Position numbers and translations under genes: made by a program
The notes under the pieces: generated by a model
Told to the model about the DNA's origin: nothing
What the model saw: only the letters and a program-made list of their open reading frames with translations
Database searches by the model: none
From: Leuconostoc lactis
GTDB lineage: Bacteria; Bacillota; Bacilli; Lactobacillales; Lactobacillaceae
DNA: 64,000 nucleotides
Direction of reading: 5' to 3'
NCBI RefSeq assembly: GCF_007954625.1
Contig: NZ_CP042420.1
Coordinates: forward strand, 1,252,501 to 1,316,500
In this document: positions 52,583-61,752 of the stretch, piece after piece
Layout: each line of letters opens with the position of its first letter
Numbering within the stretch: position 1 is the stretch's first letter

Positions 52583-53581
52583 ATGAACGTTTTTGCAACC
52601 GTTAAGAATAGACGATTTTATCGCTATTTTGTTTTACTGGCCATTGTGGTCCTCATTTTCTTGCTCAGACAGTTTATGTCTTTGCTGTTATTAACGACAA
52701 TTTTTGCGTATTTAGCCTTAAATGCTGGTAAGCGTGTCCAACGCATTTTCAAGCTTTCCCGTGGAATTGCCATTAGTTTAGTTTATATCGTTTTTGTTGG
52801 ATTCCTGATTTGGGCGATTGATCATGGGGCCAATACGCTCATTCATCAAGTCAAAAGCATGATTGTCCTCGCAACGGATCCCAGTTGGCGGTCCCACGGG
52901 ATTTTAAAAGAAGTCTATAAAAATTTTCATCAATATACGAACTCGTTTAGTACTGAACAAATCTTAACGAAGGCGCTGTCTCAAATCAATCAATTGGGTC
53001 ATATTATCTATGAATTGATTTTAGCGTTACTATTTAGTTTTATTTTCTGTATTACTTATCCGCAGTTAAGAAATTGGTCGCTCCATTTTTTGCACAGTCC
53101 ATACAAAAAGTTTTTTGGTGAATTTTATATTATTTTGCACCGCTTTATTATTATTTTGGGCCGTCTATTTGAAGTTCAACTGTTGATTTGTGTGATTAAT
53201 ACCGCCGCAATGGTGGCGGTATTAGCCTTTTTACAGTTTCCATATTTACTAGGCTTTACCATTATGATTTTCATTTTAGGTTTGATTCCAGTTGTCGGTG
53301 TGTTGGTGTCGTTAGTACCGTTAACGATTACCGCCTTTATTATCGGTAATTGGCATACGGTGCTTGTCATCCTAATTGCTGTGGCGGTGATTCACTTTTT
53401 GGAATCTTACTTCTTGCACCCACATTTTATGTCACATCGGACCCATATGCCCATCTTGGTGATCTTATTGAATTTGATTATTATGGAAAAACTCTTTGGT
53501 GTTTGGGGCCTTGTGATTGGGTTACCGATTTTAACGTTCTTATTAGATTTTTTCAAAATTCAACGTTTTCGTGGTGTTTAA
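52583..53581 (+). CDS. AI-2E (YtvI/PerM) family transporter
   Basis: Integral membrane protein, 332 residues, with seven to eight helices. Family features are the paired N-terminal helices (VLIFLLRQFMSLLLLTTIFAYLAL in two parts) and the C-terminal block LGLIPVVGVLVSLVPLTI, HFLESYFLHPHFMSHRTHMP, and GVWGLVIGLPIL. Members have been linked to autoinducer-2 export and to Na+/H+ exchange; the substrate is not deducible here. It follows the LCP gene by 30 bases with RBS GAAGGAAAG, so they probably form an operon. Confidence 0.9.
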   Translation: MNVFATVKNRRFYRYFVLLAIVVLIFLLRQFMSLLLLTTIFAYLALNAGKRVQRIFKLSRGIAISLVYIVFVGFLIWAIDHGANTLIHQVKSMIVLATDPSWRSHGILKEVYKNFHQYTNSFSTEQILTKALSQINQLGHIIYELILALLFSFIFCITYPQLRNWSLHFLHSPYKKFFGEFYIILHRFIIILGRLFEVQLLICVINTAAMVAVLAFLQFPYLLGFTIMIFILGLIPVVGVLVSLVPLTITAFIIGNWHTVLVILIAVAVIHFLESYFLHPHFMSHRTHMPILVILLNLIIMEKLFGVWGLVIGLPILTFLLDFFKIQRFRGV

Positions 53582-53591
53582 AGCCACATAG

Positions 53592-53622
53592 AAAAGCACG
53601 TGTGATCACACGTGCTTTTTTT
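53592..53622 (+). terminator. Terminator after the AI-2E family gene
   Basis: AAAAGCACGTGTG / CACACGTGCTTTT with AT centre, then T-run. Confidence 0.94.
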
Positions 53623-53624
53623 CA

Positions 53625-53653
53625 TTGACAGCGATGGTTTTGGGTGCTACTCT
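53625..53653 (+). promoter_or_regulatory. Promoter of the riboflavin operon
   Basis: TTGACA and TACTCT separated by 17 bases, directly before the FMN riboswitch. Confidence 0.7.
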
Positions 53654-53670
53654 GAAGGAGTTAAATAATT

Positions 53671-53809
53671 AATCTTCGGGGCAGGGTGAAATTCCCGACC
53701 GACGGTGATGGGACAATGTGTCCCAAAGTCCGTGACCCGCGTGATTGTTCATGCGGTTGACACAGTGAGAATCTGTGACCGACAGTTAAAGTCTGGATGG
53801 GAGAAGAGA
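53671..53809 (+). promoter_or_regulatory. FMN riboswitch (RFN element)
   Basis: Conserved blocks in order: ATCTTCGGGGCAGGGTGAAA, TTCCCGACCGACGGTGATG, AGTCCGTGACCCG, GGTTGACACAGTGAGAAT, CTGTGACCGACAGTTAAAGT and CTGGATGGGAGAAGAG. All core strands of the aptamer are present. It precedes the complete ribDEBAH operon, where FMN binding would lower expression. Confidence 0.97.
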
Positions 53810-53811
53810 TA

Positions 53812-53847
53812 GGCAAGATGGGGATTTTCTCTATCTTGGGCTTTTTT
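53812..53847 (+). terminator. First terminator-like hairpin after the FMN aptamer
   Basis: CAAGAT (53814-53819) pairs with ATCTTG (53833-53838), followed by GGC and six T residues. AGATAG at the aptamer end can alternatively pair with CTATCT, so folding choices exist. Confidence 0.55.
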
Positions 53848-53866
53848 GAATCGATCAAATTACTGT

Positions 53867-53904
53867 AAACCCGATGTGCTGTTATTAGCATATCGGGTTT
53901 TTTG
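53867..53904 (+). terminator. Second terminator hairpin in the rib leader
   Basis: ACCCGATGTGCT / AGCATATCGGGT (one G-U) with a six-base loop and T-run, 24 bases before the ribD start. The strongest candidate for the riboswitch expression platform. Confidence 0.8.
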
Positions 53905-53927
53905 TCCTGAAAATACAGGAGGTAAAG

Positions 53928-54986
53928 ATGGATGATTTAACAGGGCTTCGTCTGGCAGCTATAGCGGCTGCCAAGGCACAGCCAGAACAAACTTTTGAAA
54001 ACCCGCGGGTTGGCGCGGTAATCGTGAAGGACAATCAAGTCTTGGCGGTTGGTTGGCATGAACGATTTGGTGGGGCGCATGCGGAAATTAATGCGTTTCA
54101 TCACTTAGGCGCTGCCCATGATGCACAGGGGGCAACGCTGTATGTCACGCTGGAACCATGTGCAGTCCGTGGTAAGGTGGCTGCCTGTGCGGAAACGATT
54201 CGTGACTGGGGGTTGGCACGAGTGGTGATTGGTGACTTGGATCCCAATCCAACCACACATGGCCTAGGTGTCCAAAAATTACGCGCCGCCGGTATTTCAG
54301 TGGTAGTGCTTGATACTGATGATAGTCGTCAGCTGAATCCAGCGTTTTATCAGTATCACGAACAGCACCAACCCTATATTCAACTTAAATTAGCCCAATC
54401 ACACAATGGTTATGTGAGTGCAGTACGTGGGCAACGTAGTAAAATCACAGATGCCGTGGCGGATTTAGATGTCCATCGCCAGCGTGCACGCCATAGCGCC
54501 ATTATTGTCGGCTCTGAGACATGGGTCATTGATCAGCCGCGTTTAACCGTGCGTGATGTGATGTTAACGCATCAACAACCGCAACGGGTGGTGATTGATC
54601 GGCGTGGTCGTTTGGCACATGAACCTGCGACCCGCTTAAAAGATTGGTTGGTGTATACAGAAAATGCACAATTTGCCCAACAGGAAAATGTTGAATTGAT
54701 GACAGCAGGGCTACCTGGGGTCATTGCCGATCTTGGTCGCAAGGGTATGCAATCTGTGATGGTCGAAGGCGGGCCTATTTTGATCACGAGTTTCTTACAA
54801 GCTCAACTCTGGCATGAATGTCTCATTTATACCGCAGATCGTCTTTTACCTGACGGCGTACGTGGGATTGTATTGCCACAGTTGCCAGACGATATTCAGC
54901 GCATCGGTCATACGCAACGACAACGTTATGTTAATCAGGAGGTCGCCACATGTTTACAGGCATCACGCAAATCATTGGTCGGGTAA
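53928..54986 (+). CDS. ribD: Bifunctional riboflavin biosynthesis deaminase/reductase RibD
   Basis: Deaminates and then reduces the pyrimidine intermediate of riboflavin synthesis. The N-terminal deaminase (about 1-145) has zinc ligands in GAHAEINA and EPCAVRGKVAACAETI; the C-terminal reductase (about 148-352) is DHFR-like with LKLAQSHNGYVS, IIVGSETW and VMVEGGPILITSF. Length is 352 residues. RBS CAGGAGG precedes ATG 53928. It is the first gene of the four-gene rib operon and overlaps ribE by 37 bases. Confidence 0.95.
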   Translation: MDDLTGLRLAAIAAAKAQPEQTFENPRVGAVIVKDNQVLAVGWHERFGGAHAEINAFHHLGAAHDAQGATLYVTLEPCAVRGKVAACAETIRDWGLARVVIGDLDPNPTTHGLGVQKLRAAGISVVVLDTDDSRQLNPAFYQYHEQHQPYIQLKLAQSHNGYVSAVRGQRSKITDAVADLDVHRQRARHSAIIVGSETWVIDQPRLTVRDVMLTHQQPQRVVIDRRGRLAHEPATRLKDWLVYTENAQFAQQENVELMTAGLPGVIADLGRKGMQSVMVEGGPILITSFLQAQLWHECLIYTADRLLPDGVRGIVLPQLPDDIQRIGHTQRQRYVNQEVATCLQASRKSLVG

Positions 54987-55546
54987 CCAGCATTCAGCAG
55001 CAATCATCACAAACATTGCGGCTACAGGTGACCGCGCCCAATCATTTTTTTGAGACCAGTACGATTGGGGATAGTATCATGATTGATGGCGTTTGTTTAA
55101 CAATTGTAACGAAAACGGCTGACGTAGCAACCTTTGATATTATGCAACCGACTTATATCACGACCATTGTGCAACAGTATCAGATTGGTCAAGCTGTTAA
55201 TCTGGAAAAAGCCATGTTGGCAACGGATCGATTTGACGGGCATATTGTGTCAGGACATGTGGACGGCATGGCACAAGTGACACAAGTTGCTGAAATTGAT
55301 GACACCGTGTTATTGACATTTAAACCTGAGCAACCAATATTGCAACGACAAATTGTGCCGAAAGGCGCCATTACCGTGTCAGGCGTCAGTTTGACCGTGG
55401 TCACTTGTGCAACAGATACTTTCACAATCGGGTTAATTCCACATACCTTGACTCACACAACGTTAAGTGACATACGCGTCGGGGACAAGGTCAACCTTGA
55501 AACTGACATTTTAGCAAAATATTTAATGGGAGCGACACATGAGTGA
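54950..55546 (+). CDS. ribE: Riboflavin synthase alpha chain
   Basis: Dismutates two lumazine molecules to riboflavin. The protein starts MFTGITQIIGRV, has two similar lumazine-binding barrels (about 1-95 and 96-195), and shows DGVCLTIV with GHIVSGHVDG in the first and VSGVSLTVV with LIPHTL in the second. Length is 198 residues. ATG 54950 lies behind AGGAGG, 36 bases before the end of ribD, and its own end overlaps ribBA by 8 bases. Confidence 0.95.
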   Translation: MFTGITQIIGRVTSIQQQSSQTLRLQVTAPNHFFETSTIGDSIMIDGVCLTIVTKTADVATFDIMQPTYITTIVQQYQIGQAVNLEKAMLATDRFDGHIVSGHVDGMAQVTQVAEIDDTVLLTFKPEQPILQRQIVPKGAITVSGVSLTVVTCATDTFTIGLIPHTLTHTTLSDIRVGDKVNLETDILAKYLMGATHE

Positions 55547-56732
55547 TACAGTACAAACACGCGTCCGGCAGGCGGTTGCAGCCTTAAAGCAAGGCGAACT
55601 CATTATTTTAACGGATGATCACAATCGCGAACATGAGGGTGATTTAGTTGGCTTAGCCTCATTTGTGACCCCTGAAAAAATTAATCAAGCACTCGCCATT
55701 GCCCGTGGGGTACTAGCTGTGCCCATGACCGCTGAACGAGCTGCTACGCTTGGATTAGCGCAGATGACGCAGCAGAATTCAGAAAAATTTGGGACAAAAT
55801 TTACGGTGAGCGTCGATCATATTGCTAGCACAACTGGGGTGTCGGCCTTTGAACGCGCCCATACAATTCAACAACTCGCGAATTTGAGTGCCGGGGCCCA
55901 ACAGTTTGAAACACCTGGCCATATTTTCCCCTTGGTTGCTGAGGATGGTGGCGTCTTGCAACGACAAGGGCATACGGAAGGAGCGGTTGAACTGGCCAAG
56001 ATTGCCGGTGTGCCACCAGTTGCCTATATTATTGAAATTTTAGCTGATGATGGCCATATGGCCCGGGAAGCGAGTTTGGCTAAGTTAGCCGCAACCCATG
56101 GCTTACAACAATTAAGTATGGCCGACTTGGTGGCTTATCGTGAATTTGAAGCGACGTTAAGTATTCAGGAAGGCGTAACTGTTCAATTGCCAACGCAGTA
56201 TGGTGATTTGACGTTAACGGAATATCAAACCGGTCAAGCGGAACCAGCGCTCTTACTCCGCAGTCAACAAACAGTATCAGAACCGCCATTAGTACGGTTA
56301 CATTCCGAATGTTTAACTGGGGATACGTTTGGGTCCTATCGTTGTGATTGTGGTCCGCAATTACAAGCCGGATTGGCCATGGTTGCCCAAGATGGCGGGG
56401 CCGTTTTGTATCTGAGACAAGAAGGGCGGGGGATTGGCTTGCATGAAAAATTACGTAGTTATGTCTTACAAGAGTACCAGTTCGATACCTATGATGCTAA
56501 CCTACACCTCAATCATCAACCCGATGAACGAACTTACAGCCAAGCAGCTGAAATATTGCGTGCGGCGGGGTTAACGACGATTCGGTTAATCACCAATAAT
56601 CCAGATAAAGTGACCGCTTTAAAAGCGTGTGGGATTGATGTTGTCGCGCGTGTGCCGTTGTTAGTTGGCAAAAATCCCTATAACGAAACCTATTTACAAA
56701 CCAAAAAAGAAAAATTCCAGCATCAACTCTAA
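55539..56732 (+). CDS. ribBA: Bifunctional DHBP synthase / GTP cyclohydrolase II
   Basis: Supplies both riboflavin precursors. The N-terminal DHBP synthase (about 1-200) has LTDDHNREHEGDL and RQGHTEGAVELAK; the C-terminal GTP cyclohydrolase II (about 205-397) has RLHSECLTGDTFGSYRCDCG with the three zinc cysteines and LRQEGRGIGLHEKL. Length is 397 residues. It overlaps ribE and is followed after 12 bases by ribH. Confidence 0.96.
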   Translation: MSDTVQTRVRQAVAALKQGELIILTDDHNREHEGDLVGLASFVTPEKINQALAIARGVLAVPMTAERAATLGLAQMTQQNSEKFGTKFTVSVDHIASTTGVSAFERAHTIQQLANLSAGAQQFETPGHIFPLVAEDGGVLQRQGHTEGAVELAKIAGVPPVAYIIEILADDGHMAREASLAKLAATHGLQQLSMADLVAYREFEATLSIQEGVTVQLPTQYGDLTLTEYQTGQAEPALLLRSQQTVSEPPLVRLHSECLTGDTFGSYRCDCGPQLQAGLAMVAQDGGAVLYLRQEGRGIGLHEKLRSYVLQEYQFDTYDANLHLNHQPDERTYSQAAEILRAAGLTTIRLITNNPDKVTALKACGIDVVARVPLLVGKNPYNETYLQTKKEKFQHQL

Positions 56733-56744
56733 AAGGAGATCACG

Positions 56745-57224
56745 ATGATCTATTCAGGCCATTTCACGCAACATGAACAGCGACGAATTGCAATTGTTGT
56801 CAGTCGATTTAATGATTTAATTACTGAGCAACTCTTAAAAGGTGCGCAAACGATGCTAGTCATGCACGGTGTCGCAGCAGAAAATATCAGTGTTTTTTGG
56901 GTGCCAGGAGCATTTGAAATTCCAATGGTGGCTAAGCAAGTCGCTGAAACACAAGTCTTTGACGGGATTGTGACGCTGGGCGCCGTGATTAAAGGCGATA
57001 CTGCCCATTATGATTTAGTGATTAATGCTGCGGCGAATGGGGTGGCAACGCTCGGTCAGACGTTGTCAATCCCAATTGTCTTTGGTGTGGTCACGACGGA
57101 CACGTTAGAACAAGCGCAACACCGTGCTGGGGCCAAAGCCGGCAATAAAGGCGCTGAAGTCGCACTCAGCTTACTCGAAGTGCTGAGTCTTTATGACCAA
57201 ATTGCGACCATGGCGCGGCAATAA
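56745..57224 (+). CDS. ribH: 6,7-dimethyl-8-ribityllumazine synthase
   Basis: Condenses the two precursors to lumazine, the substrate of RibE. Motifs: [40 protein letters not shown] with the catalytic His, and [17 protein letters not shown]. Length is 159 residues. RBS AAAAGGAGA before ATG 56745. Last gene of the operon; RFN control upstream implies FMN feedback on all four genes. Confidence 0.96.
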   Translation: MIYSGHFTQHEQRRIAIVVSRFNDLITEQLLKGAQTMLVMHGVAAENISVFWVPGAFEIPMVAKQVAETQVFDGIVTLGAVIKGDTAHYDLVINAAANGVATLGQTLSIPIVFGVVTTDTLEQAQHRAGAKAGNKGAEVALSLLEVLSLYDQIATMARQ

Positions 57225-57281
57225 ACAGCATGATACACAAGACAGCGGTCACAGCATCTGAACCAAGTTCAAAAACGTTTG

Positions 57282-57309
57282 AGCAAGCGGAAACGCGCTT
57301 GCTTTTTTT
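57282..57309 (+). terminator. Terminator after ribH
   Basis: AGCAAGCG / CGCTTGCT with a six-base loop and T-run. Confidence 0.9.
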
Positions 57310-57392
57310 GTTGTTAAACATATTGGTTGACAAATGTTAGATTTCAACATAAAATTTACTTATAAAAAATAAGTGAAAACAAGGAGCAGAAC

Positions 57393-58433
57393 ATGGCGCC
57401 AGAAAAAGTAATTTTAGGATTAGATACATTTGGGGATGTCCCAAAAAACAGTGATGGGCAGTTGATGACGTATGCGCAAGCTTTGCGTCAAGTTGTCAAA
57501 GAAGCGGTGTTGGCGGATAAGTTGGGCGTTGATGTGATTACGCTAGGTGAGCACCACCGTGAAGAATTTGCCATTTCTAGTCCTGAAACAGTTTTGGCCG
57601 CAATTGCGACACAAACAAAGCAAATTACCCTTGGTTCTGGTGTAACGGTCTTGAGTTCTGATGATCCAGTCCGTGTATTTGAACGTTTTTCAACCTTGGA
57701 TGCCGTTTCTAACGGTCGCGCCCAGATTATTTTAGGGCGTGGTTCTTTCACAGAATCATTCCCATTGTTTGGTTACGATCTTGGTGATTACGACGCTTTA
57801 TTTGAAGAAAAAATCGCTATGTTTTCTAAGTTATTAGAAGAAAAGCCGTTTGATTGGCAAGGTGAATTTACCCAGAGCTTGAAACAAGCCGACGTCTTTC
57901 CAAAAACGGAGAGTGGTCATTTGGATACCTGGGTTGGTGTCGGTGGTTCACCAGAATCGATTGTCCGAGCAGCGCATTTTGGTTTCCCAGTGATTTTAGC
58001 CATTATTGGTGGCGATCCGATTCGTTTCAAGCCGTATGTTGAACTTTACGAACGGGCGGCTAAGCAGTTTGATATGCCAACGCACCCATTGGGAATGCAC
58101 TCTCACGGTTTCATTGCTGATACGCAAGAAACTGCTGTTGAGATGGCTTGGGAAAATATTAAGCTCGCCTTTGATAAAATTGGGGTGACGCGTGGTTGGG
58201 CGCCAATGTCTCGCGAACACTTTGAACACGAAATTCAATCTGGTTCAATGTATGTCGGCACACCAGAGGTTGTTGCCCAACGCATGGCTAAAGCGATCAA
58301 GACGCTTGGGGTTGGCCGTTTTGATTTGGTTTATGGTGCTGGTGAGCAACCAGCAGCAGCCCGTGAACGTATGATTGAATTGTACGCCACTGAAGTCATC
58401 CCACGTGTACGAGAATTATTAGCGGAGGATTAA
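57393..58433 (+). CDS. Luciferase-like (LLM class) flavin-dependent oxidoreductase
   Basis: A TIM-barrel flavoprotein of 346 residues, bacterial-luciferase superfamily. Recognisable parts are LGVDVITLGEHHREEFAISSP in two pieces (LGVDVITLGEHH; EFAISSPETVLAAIA), LGSGVTVLSSDDPVRVFERF, GRAQIILGRGSFTESFPLFG and VGVGGSPESIVRAA. Substrate unknown. RBS AAGGAG before ATG 57393. Only two bases separate it from a Rossmann-fold reductase gene, so the pair may act together. Confidence 0.9.
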   Translation: MAPEKVILGLDTFGDVPKNSDGQLMTYAQALRQVVKEAVLADKLGVDVITLGEHHREEFAISSPETVLAAIATQTKQITLGSGVTVLSSDDPVRVFERFSTLDAVSNGRAQIILGRGSFTESFPLFGYDLGDYDALFEEKIAMFSKLLEEKPFDWQGEFTQSLKQADVFPKTESGHLDTWVGVGGSPESIVRAAHFGFPVILAIIGGDPIRFKPYVELYERAAKQFDMPTHPLGMHSHGFIADTQETAVEMAWENIKLAFDKIGVTRGWAPMSREHFEHEIQSGSMYVGTPEVVAQRMAKAIKTLGVGRFDLVYGAGEQPAAARERMIELYATEVIPRVRELLAED

Positions 58434-58435
58434 CC

Positions 58436-59125
58436 ATGGCGATTAAAACAGTCGGTATTTTGGGGGCTGGAAAAGTTGGAATCGTACTGGCACAATTAGC
58501 CTTAAAAGCTGGGTACGAGGTGTTGATTGCTGGTTCTGGGCCAGTTGAAAAAATCGCTTTAACAGTTGAAGTGTTAGCACCTGGCGCAAAAGCCGTCACG
58601 GCAGCAGAAGCGGAGGCTAAGGCCGATTTGGTCATCCTTGCCTTGCCATTAAGTAAATATGAAACAATCGATCGCTCTGGTTTGGATGGGAAGCTCGTGT
58701 TAGATGCGATGAATTATTGGTGGGAAGTTGATGGGATTCGTACTGATTTAACCAATCCTTTGCAATCGTCAAGTGAATTAGTCCAACGCTTTTTACCCAA
58801 CAGTCAAGTGATAAAAGCTTTTAATCATATGGGTTACCATGATTTGTTTGACGAGTCAGCGCCGGCAGGGGCGCCAAAACGTAAGGCTTTGGCATTGGCC
58901 GGTGACGATGATGCTGCCATTGCGACAGTCCGTGGGTTTATCGATGATTTAGGTTTTGATAGTCTCTATGTTGGACCATTGGCAAATGGGATCATGTTAG
59001 AACCTGGCAGTGAAGTATTTGGTGCCAATGTGACGTTACCAGAATTACAAGCCATGATTGATCGTTTTTCGCAATCACCACGTGGTCAAAAAATTAAATC
59101 AGCCCGAGAAAACGCCGCTTTGTAG
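58436..59125 (+). CDS. NAD(P)-binding reductase, F420-dependent-NADP reductase-like
   Basis: A 229-residue Rossmann protein: VGILGAGKVGIVLAQLALKAG at the start holds GxGxxG, followed by DLVILALPLSKY, VLDAMNYWWEVDG and KAFNHMGYHDLFD. This resembles the NADPH-dependent F420 reductase/oxidoreductase family; Lactobacillales do not make F420, so the substrate here is another one. RBS GGAGG before ATG 58436. It is co-transcribed with the LLM-class gene. A terminator hairpin begins within its last codons. Confidence 0.88.
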   Translation: MAIKTVGILGAGKVGIVLAQLALKAGYEVLIAGSGPVEKIALTVEVLAPGAKAVTAAEAEAKADLVILALPLSKYETIDRSGLDGKLVLDAMNYWWEVDGIRTDLTNPLQSSSELVQRFLPNSQVIKAFNHMGYHDLFDESAPAGAPKRKALALAGDDDAAIATVRGFIDDLGFDSLYVGPLANGIMLEPGSEVFGANVTLPELQAMIDRFSQSPRGQKIKSARENAAL

Positions 59126-59135
59126 GCGTTTTTTT
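59109..59135 (+). terminator. Terminator overlapping the end of the reductase gene
   Basis: AAAACGCC / GGCGTTTT, eight-base loop, seven T residues. The stop codon lies inside the hairpin. Confidence 0.87.
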
Positions 59136-59137
59136 AG

Positions 59138-59143
59138 TATAAT
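59138..59143 (+). promoter_or_regulatory. -10 box before pabA
   Basis: TATAAT directly after the terminator T-run, 18 bases before the pabA start. The -35 would fall in the terminator; not resolved. Confidence 0.4.
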
Positions 59144-59161
59144 AAAAGTAATGAGGTGACC

Positions 59162-59761
59162 ATGCGTATTCTATTGATTGACAATTATGATTCATTTACT
59201 TACCTGCTCGTAACCTATTTGAAAGAGTTGGGGCAAGACGTGACGGTCGTGACTGAAGCGGATGCCTTAGCCGAACAAGTTAAGCAATTGCCGGCTGCTG
59301 TGCAAACCGATTATCAAGCGATTGTAATTTCACCAGGGCCAAAAACACCAAAAGAAGCGGCATTTTCTCGTCAAGTCGTGACGACTTACGCAGGGCACTT
59401 ACCAATTCTTGGGGTGTGTTTGGGACATCAGGTCATTGCAGACGTTTTTGGTGGTCAAGTGATTCGCGGGGATCGGCCACAACACGGGGTGACGTCAACT
59501 TTGACGCATACTGGTCAAGGTCTCATGACGGGGTTGCCCCAAAATTTTCAAGTCGCACGGTATCACTCGCTGATTGTAACCGCATTACCGGCGGTCTTTT
59601 GTGTTGATGCGCGTAGTGAAGATGGCGTTATTCAAGCCATGCATCATCAAACGTTGCCTATCTGGTCGGTACAGTTTCATCCGGAAAGCTGGATGACAGC
59701 ACATGGTTACGATATCTTAAACAATTTTTTGGAGCAGGTACAGGATTTTGAAAAAATTTAA
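59162..59761 (+). CDS. pabA: Glutamine amidotransferase of aminodeoxychorismate synthase
   Basis: Supplies ammonia from glutamine for 4-aminobenzoate (PABA) synthesis. Class I GATase motifs: LLIDNYDSFTYLL, ISPGPKTPKEA, ILGVCLGHQVIADVFGG with the nucleophilic Cys, and WSVQFHPESWMT with the catalytic His-Glu. ATG 59162 (199 residues) is preceded by GAGG; a GTG at 59156 overlaps that site. TrpG proteins look alike, but the neighbour is a PabB-PabC fusion, so PABA is the likely path. Confidence 0.92.
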   Translation: MRILLIDNYDSFTYLLVTYLKELGQDVTVVTEADALAEQVKQLPAAVQTDYQAIVISPGPKTPKEAAFSRQVVTTYAGHLPILGVCLGHQVIADVFGGQVIRGDRPQHGVTSTLTHTGQGLMTGLPQNFQVARYHSLIVTALPAVFCVDARSEDGVIQAMHHQTLPIWSVQFHPESWMTAHGYDILNNFLEQVQDFEKI

Positions 59762-61625
59762 GCGCGATAATGCCAATATTTGGGATATTTTCTTGGCGCA
59801 TTATCGGCAAGATGAAGAAATCGTTTTCCTTTATACGAGTCAACCTGAGGCGTCGGAACACTTCAGTATTTTGGCCCATGCGCCGTTTGCAACGGTCACG
59901 CAACGCGATGGCGTTGTCCGCGTCAATCAGGCAAAAACGACATTATCCTTTTCTGAAGCGGTGGATACGCTGCGTACAACCAAACTACCAGAATTATCGG
60001 ACTGGCCGATTCAACCTGAAATACTAGGCTTTGTGAGTTATGAAGGCGATCCGGCGCGGTTTAGTCTTTATGACGAACTCATGTTGTTTGACCATGAGAC
60101 ACAGGAACTATATGTGGCGCAATTTGAACAAACTGATCAAACTTACTGGGTGTCGGCAACTTCGCCATTACCAAAACCACAGAAAGTCCCAGCCGTGCGG
60201 CAACCGGCGGCAATTTTTATGGATCAGACGCGTCAGGAATATATGGCCAGTGTTGAAAAAATGCGAGCGCATATGGCCGCTGGTGATTTGTATGTGGGTA
60301 ATTTGACCCAACAATTTGATATTTTATCTGATGCTGAACCAATCAGTGTTTTTCAAGCATTGGTGACGCAAAATCCAGCGCCTTTTGCCAGTTTCTTACA
60401 CTATCCTGATTGGGAAATGACCCAAATTTCAAGTTCAGTCGAGCGCTTTGTCGCCATTCATGACCGTGAATTGACCACCAAACCGATTAAGGGGACGATT
60501 GCGCGCGGTCAAACGCCTGAAGAAGATGCGCAGAATCTGGCCAAACTCGCAGATAATACAAAAGACCATGCAGAACTATTGATGGTAACCGATTTATTGC
60601 GTAATGATGTGGCCCGTATTAGTGAACCAGGCCATTTGGTCGTGAAAAAATTTGCTGCCGTGGAAACTTTTGCGCATGTCCATCAACTTGTAACGACTAT
60701 TCAAAGTCGCGTCAAAGCTGACTTGACTTTTACTGAATTTATGACGGCGATGTTTCCTGGTGGGTCCATTACTGGGACACCGAAAAAAAGCGCCCAAGCG
60801 GTCATTGCCAGTCTTGAAAAACGACCACGTGGTATTTATACGGGGATGCAAGGTTGGTTGAACCGTCGGCTGGATTTGGATATGAACATTGCGATTCGAA
60901 CACTCGTTTTTGATGGCCAGACTTACCGATTAGGCGTGGGTGGTGGCGTCACTTATGAAAGCGATGCTGCTGCTGAATTTGATGAAATCGTGGTCAAGGC
61001 GCAACCATTTTTAGCTGTTTTTGGCATTGAGACGCTACCGACGCCAATTTTTACGACTGGACAGGTCAAAGATGGCCAATTATGCAATTTATCGGCCCAT
61101 GTTGCCCGTCTAGCACGGCAGTATCATCAGCCTGATTTGGCAACACGACTGCAAACTTTAGCCGCTCAAAGTCCAGATGGTGTGCTACGTGTTAGCACCG
61201 ATGGCGACACATTTACCGCTACCACACGGCCGTTACCGCCTTTAGTGGGACCGTATCGCGTGAAGTTAGCGGATGAGGCAATTGCACCGTCCGTCCTGAC
61301 ACAATACAAGTTATCCGGACCGACATTTCAAAAGGCGTTTCATCCGGAAGTTGTGCACGCAAAAACACAGGGCTACCAAGATGTGCTGTTCCATACGGAT
61401 GGCTTCGTGACTGAATTGTCAATTGGTAATTTCCTCGCCAAGCGCGGTGATACTTATGTGACACCAAGTACCCAAGCTTTGCCGGGGACGTATTTAGCAG
61501 CATTTGCCAAAACGCATCACGTCATCTATGCGGAGATCCCGGTGAGTGAGTTGGTTAATTTTGACGCTTTTTATATGACAAATGCTGTTCGTGGTCTGGT
61601 TGCGATTGATCTCGTTGGGATCTGA
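59748..61625 (+). CDS. pabB: Aminodeoxychorismate synthase component I fused to aminodeoxychorismate lyase
   Basis: A 625-residue two-domain protein that turns chorismate into PABA with PabA. Residues about 1-430 are the chorismate-binding PabB part (GDLYVGNLTQQF, KPIKGTIARG, ELLMVTDLLRNDV, MFPGGSITGTPK, GGGVTYESDA); residues about 435-625 are a fold-type IV PLP lyase (PabC; TDGFVTELSIGNFLA, STQALPGTYLA), with the probable PLP Lys in QYKLSGPTF. The start is a TTG at 59748, overlapping pabA by 14 bases; no ATG is placed better. Together with pabA it provides folate precursor. Confidence 0.9.
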   Translation: MKKFKRDNANIWDIFLAHYRQDEEIVFLYTSQPEASEHFSILAHAPFATVTQRDGVVRVNQAKTTLSFSEAVDTLRTTKLPELSDWPIQPEILGFVSYEGDPARFSLYDELMLFDHETQELYVAQFEQTDQTYWVSATSPLPKPQKVPAVRQPAAIFMDQTRQEYMASVEKMRAHMAAGDLYVGNLTQQFDILSDAEPISVFQALVTQNPAPFASFLHYPDWEMTQISSSVERFVAIHDRELTTKPIKGTIARGQTPEEDAQNLAKLADNTKDHAELLMVTDLLRNDVARISEPGHLVVKKFAAVETFAHVHQLVTTIQSRVKADLTFTEFMTAMFPGGSITGTPKKSAQAVIASLEKRPRGIYTGMQGWLNRRLDLDMNIAIRTLVFDGQTYRLGVGGGVTYESDAAAEFDEIVVKAQPFLAVFGIETLPTPIFTTGQVKDGQLCNLSAHVARLARQYHQPDLATRLQTLAAQSPDGVLRVSTDGDTFTATTRPLPPLVGPYRVKLADEAIAPSVLTQYKLSGPTFQKAFHPEVVHAKTQGYQDVLFHTDGFVTELSIGNFLAKRGDTYVTPSTQALPGTYLAAFAKTHHVIYAEIPVSELVNFDAFYMTNAVRGLVAIDLVGI

Positions 61626-61752
61626 TCGTTTTTATGCCGCGGGGAAGATAAAATAAGGTACAATAGGGTTACAAAATGTGAGTTGTTGGGCCCACAGATA
61701 TCAAGAGATACTTGTTTTGGTATAACTGGTACGAATCGGCAAAGGAGACACC

